This document shows positions 18,762 to 21,923 of a stretch of 21,923 bases of DNA, piece by piece. The notes below the pieces were generated by a model that was not told where the DNA came from, ran no database searches, and was given only the letters and a program-made list of their open reading frames with translations. Made by a program: the position numbers and the translations under genes. Source of the stretch: a virus; IMG/VR virus record IMGVR_UViG_3300005753_000032, positions 1-21,923 of that record; one strand, written 5' to 3'. Positions within the stretch are counted from its first letter, which is position 1; every line of letters starts with the position of its first letter.

Positions 18762-19486
18762 TGTCAACCTATCTTCAAATCTGCCAAGATGTTGCGAGAG
18801 AGTGTGGAATTGCTGGTGGTGCTGACGCATCACCTAAGCCGACTGCTGTTACTAGCCAAATTGGCGAATTAAACCGCGTTGTTAACTGGGTAGCAGATGC
18901 TTACACAGAATTACAAAATGCCAGAAAATGGCGATGGCTTCGTAAAAAATTTACACTAAACACGGTTGATGGGACTGATAATTACGCTTTTGGTTCATGT
19001 ACCGATGTATCTACAGCCTCAGCCATTACCCGATTCGATTCATGGCGTTTAAACGATAGAAGAAATCCCCCTAAAATTTACTTAAGCTCTGCTGGTGTTG
19101 GCGGGGAAACATTCCTAGATTGGACAATTTGGGATAACTTCGAGTACCTTTATAAAACTGGTTCTTTGCAAAGCCAAACTTCTCGACCTTTCCATATTAC
19201 GTTTAACCCTGACGATGAAATTGTTTTAGGGATAACCCCTAATGATGTTTATGTGGTAACAGGTACTTATTATCGTTCGCCCCAAATATTGGCGGCTGAT
19301 GGAGATATACCAGAAATGCCAGCCCAGTTTCATGATCTGATTAAATATCAAGCTATGGAGTGGTATGGATTGTTTGAGTCTGCACCAGAAGTAATCTCAA
19401 GAGCGCAAAAGGGCATTAAACGACTTAATTCTCAACTGAATAAAAACCAAGGATCACGGTTTAGAGTGGGAAATTCTCTAGCATGA
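18761..19486 (+). CDS. Head-to-tail adaptor protein
   Basis: The 241-residue protein begins MSTYLQICQDVARECGIAGG. It then has NRVVNWVADAYTELQNARKW and RWLRKKFTL, features of the podovirus adaptor family that docks below the portal. The middle is beta-rich (NPDDEIVLGI, VYVVTGTYYRSPQ), and the end includes MPAQFHDLIKYQAMEWYGLF, a helix typical of these proteins. It links the portal ring to the tail machine, and the genes for virion proteins and the large tail protein on either side agree with that. It starts in a TAATG overlap and ends 10 bases before the next gene. Confidence 0.75.
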   Translation: MSTYLQICQDVARECGIAGGADASPKPTAVTSQIGELNRVVNWVADAYTELQNARKWRWLRKKFTLNTVDGTDNYAFGSCTDVSTASAITRFDSWRLNDRRNPPKIYLSSAGVGGETFLDWTIWDNFEYLYKTGSLQSQTSRPFHITFNPDDEIVLGITPNDVYVVTGTYYRSPQILAADGDIPEMPAQFHDLIKYQAMEWYGLFESAPEVISRAQKGIKRLNSQLNKNQGSRFRVGNSLA

Positions 19487-19496
19487 AGAATTCATC

Positions 19497-21566
19497 ATGA
19501 GGTATCAACTTGCTCAACCAAAATTTGATTATTTACCTTTTCAAGGTGGATATGATACTGAGACTAGATCATGGAATGTCAAGTCAGGAAAACTGAGAGA
19601 ATCCCAAAATTATGAGATAGGTGTCAACAATCAAGGCTATGTAGATATTCAAGGCTATGAGGCTTTTGATGGTCAAGACAGACCTTCAGAATCTGGTTAT
19701 TCTATTTTAGATGTCACCATTACAGGTGAGTTTTCTGTAGCAGATACCATTACTCAACTTACATCTGGCGCAACAGGTGTCGTTCTCGATGTTGTGACTA
19801 CTACGACACCTAATTATCTAGTGATCACCAAGATCACAGGCACTTTTGATGCAACCAACGACCTTCAAGTATCAGCTTCAACAGAGGGTACGTCTTCATC
19901 ACTGGCTAAGGCAAGCGGAGCATCAACCCCCAATCTTCACTCGCAATATAATAATTTAGCTGCTGATGAATATCGTGGAGATATTGCAGCTGTTCCAGGC
20001 TCTGGTGTGATTTTAGGGATCTACATGCTAGACGATGTTTGGTATGCGTTTAGGAATAATGCGGGGGCAACTGCTGCCGACTTATATAAGTCAACATCCT
20101 CAGGATGGAGTCAGGTAGCGTTAGGTCGAGAATTATCATTTACCTCTGGTGGAACATATGTGATTGCAGAGGGTAACACTATCACAGGTGCAACCAGTAC
20201 GGAAACGGCTGTCATTACTAGAGTTGTATTAGAATCTGGCTCATTCTCTGCTGGAACGGCGGCTGGCAGACTTATTTTTGCTTCACAAAGTGGGGCGTTT
20301 CAGGCAGAAAATCTCGACGTAGGCGCTAATACAAACGTAGCAACGATAGCCGCTGATAGTAGTGCCATTACTTTAACGGTTGGCGGACGTTATGAATTTG
20401 TCCGAGAAAATTTTGGCGGTGAAGCTGGTGCAAAAAGAATTTATGGTTGTGATGGTGCTAATCGAGGTTTTGAATTTGATGGAACTGTTTTTGTTCCTAT
20501 CAATTCAACAATGACAACCGACAAGCCAACCCATGTTATCGTACACGCCCATCATTTGTTTTTTTCATTTGCTGGATCAGCACAGCATTCTGGACTATCC
20601 ACTCCTTATATATTTTCCCCCATATTTGGCGCTGCTGAACTGGCAACAGGTGATATTATTACAGGATTCATGATTGAACCTGGGTCTTCTGGAGGCGAAG
20701 CATTAGGGATCTACAATAGAAACCGTGTCAATATTCTGTATGGATCGTCCACATCTGATTGGCAATTAACCCGTTATAGGAAAGAAACTGGCGCTTATGC
20801 GCATTCTATCCAACAATTCGGTCAAACGATGTATATCGATGATCGCGGAATTACGACATTAAGCACCGTACAAGCTTACGGTAATTTCCAGCAGGCGACC
20901 GTATCAAGGCACATTCAAACATTTATTAATGCCAAAGCTAAACTGGTGAATGCCTCGTGTATCACAAGAGGGAAAAACCAATATCGTTTATTTTTTACCG
21001 ACAAAACAGGATTATATATCACCACTGAAGGAACAAAAGTGGTAGGTATAATGCCGATTTTATTTAATGATAAGGTTGATTGTATCGCTTCTTTAGAAAA
21101 GAATGACGGTACAGAAGAGATGATGTTTGGCTCGTCTGACGGGAAAGTTTATCAGCTAGATAAAGGCACATCTTTTGATGGCGATACAATAGAGTCATTC
21201 ATGAAATTGCACTACCATTTTTCAAATTCAATTAGATGGGTAAAAAAATATTTGGATATAACCATTGAGGCAGAAGGAGATGGTTATTCAGAATTTAATT
21301 TATCGACAGAATTAGGTTATAACTCAACCAACATATCTCAACCCGCCACGCAAAATTTAGTCTTAGATTTTAGAGCAACAGTTTGGGATTCTTTCGTTTG
21401 GGATTCTTTCGTTTGGGACGGCGTAAGCTTAAACCCCGCTTCCGCAAAAATAGAAGGAAGCGCAGAAAATATATCAATCACAATCCGTAAAAACAGCGAT
21501 CATTTTTTACCGATCCATTTAACGGGTGCAATGGTTAGATACCAGTTTCGCAGACAGTTAAGGTAA
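19497..21566 (+). CDS. Large podovirus tail protein (tail hub/nozzle type)
   Basis: The 689-residue protein starts MRYQLAQPKFDYLPFQGGYD and has N-terminal and middle regions dense in Thr, Ser, Gly and Val, likely beta-propeller or barrel folds. Blocks such as YGCDGANRGFEFDG, THVIVHAHHLFFSFAGSAQH and GDIITGFMIEPGSSGGEALG resemble large tail components of podoviruses that follow the adaptor gene. Two Thr/Ser/Gly-rich stretches around 70-140 and 205-290 look like inserted beta domains. Near the C-terminus WDSFV occurs in tandem from an exact 15-bp duplication. It most likely forms the tail tube/nozzle below the adaptor; phage stabilisation protein is an alternative name. The ribosome binding site is weak (GAAGAA). 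Confidence 0.65.
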   Translation: MRYQLAQPKFDYLPFQGGYDTETRSWNVKSGKLRESQNYEIGVNNQGYVDIQGYEAFDGQDRPSESGYSILDVTITGEFSVADTITQLTSGATGVVLDVVTTTTPNYLVITKITGTFDATNDLQVSASTEGTSSSLAKASGASTPNLHSQYNNLAADEYRGDIAAVPGSGVILGIYMLDDVWYAFRNNAGATAADLYKSTSSGWSQVALGRELSFTSGGTYVIAEGNTITGATSTETAVITRVVLESGSFSAGTAAGRLIFASQSGAFQAENLDVGANTNVATIAADSSAITLTVGGRYEFVRENFGGEAGAKRIYGCDGANRGFEFDGTVFVPINSTMTTDKPTHVIVHAHHLFFSFAGSAQHSGLSTPYIFSPIFGAAELATGDIITGFMIEPGSSGGEALGIYNRNRVNILYGSSTSDWQLTRYRKETGAYAHSIQQFGQTMYIDDRGITTLSTVQAYGNFQQATVSRHIQTFINAKAKLVNASCITRGKNQYRLFFTDKTGLYITTEGTKVVGIMPILFNDKVDCIASLEKNDGTEEMMFGSSDGKVYQLDKGTSFDGDTIESFMKLHYHFSNSIRWVKKYLDITIEAEGDGYSEFNLSTELGYNSTNISQPATQNLVLDFRATVWDSFVWDSFVWDGVSLNPASAKIEGSAENISITIRKNSDHFLPIHLTGAMVRYQFRRQLR
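21384..21413 (+). repeat. Exact 15-bp tandem duplication in the tail gene
   Basis: TGGGATTCTTTCGTT is present twice in a row and begins a third time (TGGGACG), encoding WDSFV-WDSFV-WDG. The DNA identity shows a recent duplication or active slippage. W-D-x-x-x-W-D patterns are common near the C-terminus of such tail proteins, so the length here is probably variable between relatives. Confidence 0.85.
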
Positions 21567-21597
21567 ATTATGGCTAATTTAATAAAGGCGGTTCTCA

Positions 21598-21923
21598 ATG
21601 GCTAATTCATATTATGCGCCAACAGGTGCGCCAGCAACCAGTTCACAAGGCTCTTCATCCACTATTCAATCAGAATTCACAGATATTGAGGGAGGCTTTG
21701 ACAAAATGCCTTCGCTTACGGCTAGTTATGTTGTTGTGGTCAATTCAGGTGGAACAACTTTAGAATCTGTCGCATCACTCACGGTCGCTCAAGGCGGCAC
21801 AGGCGTTGCCACTCTCACCGATGGTGGAATTCTTTTAGGATCAGGTACTAGCGCGATAACGGCTTTAGCTGTTCTTGCCGATGGAGAAATGATTGTTGGT
21901 GACGGCACAACCGATCCATCCAT
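21598..21923 (+). CDS. Tail-fibre-like protein, N-terminal part (cut by window end)
   Basis: The frame starts at ATG 21598 after AAAGGCGG and remains open to the window edge (at least 108 residues). The sequence starts MANSYYAPTGAPATSSQGSS and continues with fibre-type repeats: SLTVAQGGTGVATLTDGGIL, then LGSGTSAITALAVLADGEMI and VGDGTTDPS. The GGTG and VGDG turns are typical for fibre shafts of trimeric tail fibres. The start of this gene probably anchors the fibre to the tail nozzle encoded upstream; the receptor-binding tip lies beyond the window. An 11-codon frame at 21570-21605 begins with the same ATGGCTAATT bases and is not considered a gene. Confidence 0.7.
   Translation, partial: MANSYYAPTGAPATSSQGSSSTIQSEFTDIEGGFDKMPSLTASYVVVVNSGGTTLESVASLTVAQGGTGVATLTDGGILLGSGTSAITALAVLADGEMIVGDGTTDPS

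Overview
This window is a stretch of a tailed double-stranded DNA phage genome (Caudoviricetes), AT-rich, almost certainly infecting a Gram-negative host. It carries an i-spanin/o-spanin pair and a protein with an outer-membrane-type signal peptide. The order terminase, large portal, scaffold, N4-gp56-type major capsid protein, decoration protein, head-tail adaptor, large tail protein and fibre, with no tape measure or tail-tube genes in view, best fits a podovirus. No integrase, DNA polymerase, RNA polymerase, tRNA, rRNA or CRISPR array is visible, and no endolysin is recognised. The host genus cannot be named from the sequence; a marine or related gammaproteobacterium is only a guess.

Layout. 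(1) 1-2683, plus strand: a late block of small genes. It holds the end of an unknown gene, a nucleoside 2-deoxyribosyltransferase-like protein, several small hypotheticals and a lysis cassette (small membrane proteins, a two-TM holin candidate, and an i-spanin with an o-spanin started inside it in another frame). (2) 2684-2786: unexplained intergenic DNA. (3) 2787-4457, minus strand: a run of small genes. The distal part is a chain of proteins of only 14-61 residues joined by ATGA or longer overlaps. One terminator lies inside the run. (4) 4490-4835: a compact control region with three near-identical 30-bp promoter elements. One drives the minus-strand operon, one a Cro-like regulator whose predicted transcript starts at its own AUG, and one the rightward genes. 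(5) 4834-10040, plus strand: a Cys-rich mini-protein, small terminase subunit, a second HTH regulator, a small protein, an outer-membrane beta-barrel-like protein, a DnaQ-like exonuclease and the large terminase. The large terminase is interrupted by an intein with LAGLIDADG motifs. (6) 10041-21923: a fresh promoter, then the virion genes, with an HNH homing endonuclease gene between decoration protein and fibre-like protein. The window ends inside a fibre-like gene.

How it works together. The control region looks like a lytic/early switch: the Cro-like protein could bind operators built into all three promoters and so coordinate the leftward early mini-operon and the rightward packaging block. 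The leftward micro-genes sit where phages often keep host-takeover or anti-defence functions, but none is recognised. The main points for follow-up are: a class 3 (WCT-type) intein at the terminase ATPase site; the triplicated promoter/operator with a leaderless regulator; the coupled micro-gene operon with an internal duplication; a terminase-like peptide inside the scaffolding protein; and perfect 11-residue repeats at the portal C-terminus.
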